Source: Thermoflexus hugenholtzii JAD2 (GTDB taxonomy: Bacteria > Chloroflexota > Dehalococcoidia > UBA2979). From it: DNA of 5,160 nt. A model generated the notes under the pieces. The model made no database searches, was not told the DNA's origin, and saw only the letters and a list, made by a program, of their open reading frames with translations. Both the position numbers and the translations under genes were made by a program. Position 1 is the stretch's first letter. Every line of letters starts with the position of its first letter. Location of the stretch: positions 1 to 5,160 of the forward strand of contig CAMDBZ010000131.1 in assembly GCA_945889565.1 (NCBI GenBank), read 5' to 3'. Below, piece after piece: positions 5,006-5,160 of the stretch.

Positions 5006-5160
5006 CGCGCGCCCCCGAGCTCGGCCGCCGCGGCGCGCACCGCGCCCGCGACGTGCTCGACCTGTGCATCGGCCAGCTCGGCGTACATCGGCAGCGACAG
5101 CACCTCGCGCGCCGCCGCCTCGGTCTCCGGCAGCGAGCCCTCGCCGTCGCCGAACTCGCG
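5002..5160 (-). CDS. DegT/DnrJ/EryC1/StrS aminotransferase, C-terminal fragment cut by the window edge
   Basis: The minus-strand frame entering at 5160 is open for 52 codons to the TGA at 5004-5002. It contains LPETEAAAREVLSLPMYAEL followed by DAQVEHVAGAV, the typical C-terminal signature of PLP-dependent sugar aminotransferases (LPxTExxAxxVLSLPMYPELxxEQ). These enzymes transfer an amino group to a keto sugar nucleotide, as WbpE, ArnB and PglE do. The PLP lysine and most of the protein lie outside the window. The stop overlaps the epimerase ATG by 4 bp, so this gene is the upstream member of the same operon. A transaminase here and an acetyltransferase at the operon end together suggest an acetamido sugar. 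Confidence 0.85.
   Translation of the reverse strand, partial: REFGDGEGSLPETEAAAREVLSLPMYAELADAQVEHVAGAVRAAAAELGGAR

Overview
The window comes from a very GC-rich bacterium. Codon third positions are mostly G or C, Shine-Dalgarno sites are GGAG/AGGAGG-like, some starts are GTG, and genes are tightly packed with 4-bp overlaps. The tRNA gene carries an encoded CCA end. The phylum cannot be fixed from this sequence alone; a free-living, high-GC lineage such as Chloroflexota, Gemmatimonadota or Actinomycetota would fit. There is no sign of a phage, IS element, CRISPR array or plasmid origin.

Left part (1-1055, minus strand). From right to left this holds a FabG/PhaB-type short-chain reductase, a GC-rich hairpin just past its stop, a sigma70-like promoter, a tRNA-Phe(GAA) gene, a second hairpin, and two tandem TTGACA boxes that point out of the window.

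Middle (1056-2135). An intergenic region of about 0.2 kb separates the reductase from a divergently transcribed crotonase (enoyl-CoA hydratase/isomerase family) gene. It holds a good promoter and AGGAGG site for the crotonase, plus a 16-bp palindrome and repeated CTCGT/ACGAG half-sites that could be operator or leader structures. The crotonase is followed by a short 8-bp tandem repeat and a perfect 13-bp-stem terminator. Together the two genes suggest acyl-CoA or 3-ketoacyl metabolism.

Right part (2203-5160, minus strand). This is a translationally coupled nucleotide-sugar operon, read right to left: the C-terminal end of a DegT/DnrJ/EryC1/StrS aminotransferase, an extended-SDR epimerase/dehydratase/decarboxylase-like enzyme, a UDP-glucose/GDP-mannose dehydrogenase family enzyme, and a left-handed beta-helix acetyltransferase related to WbpD. 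Every junction is a 4-bp overlap (ATGA, ATGA, GTGA). The set resembles pathways that make acetamido-sugar uronic acids or other amino sugars for surface polysaccharide. The operon starts beyond the right edge and converges on the crotonase, with the 13-bp hairpin between them.

Most of the window is ordinary core and accessory metabolism, and I found no clearly new system. The points most worth checking are the unusual active-site residues of the sugar dehydrogenase, the TSE motif of the epimerase-like enzyme, and the palindromic control region of the crotonase.
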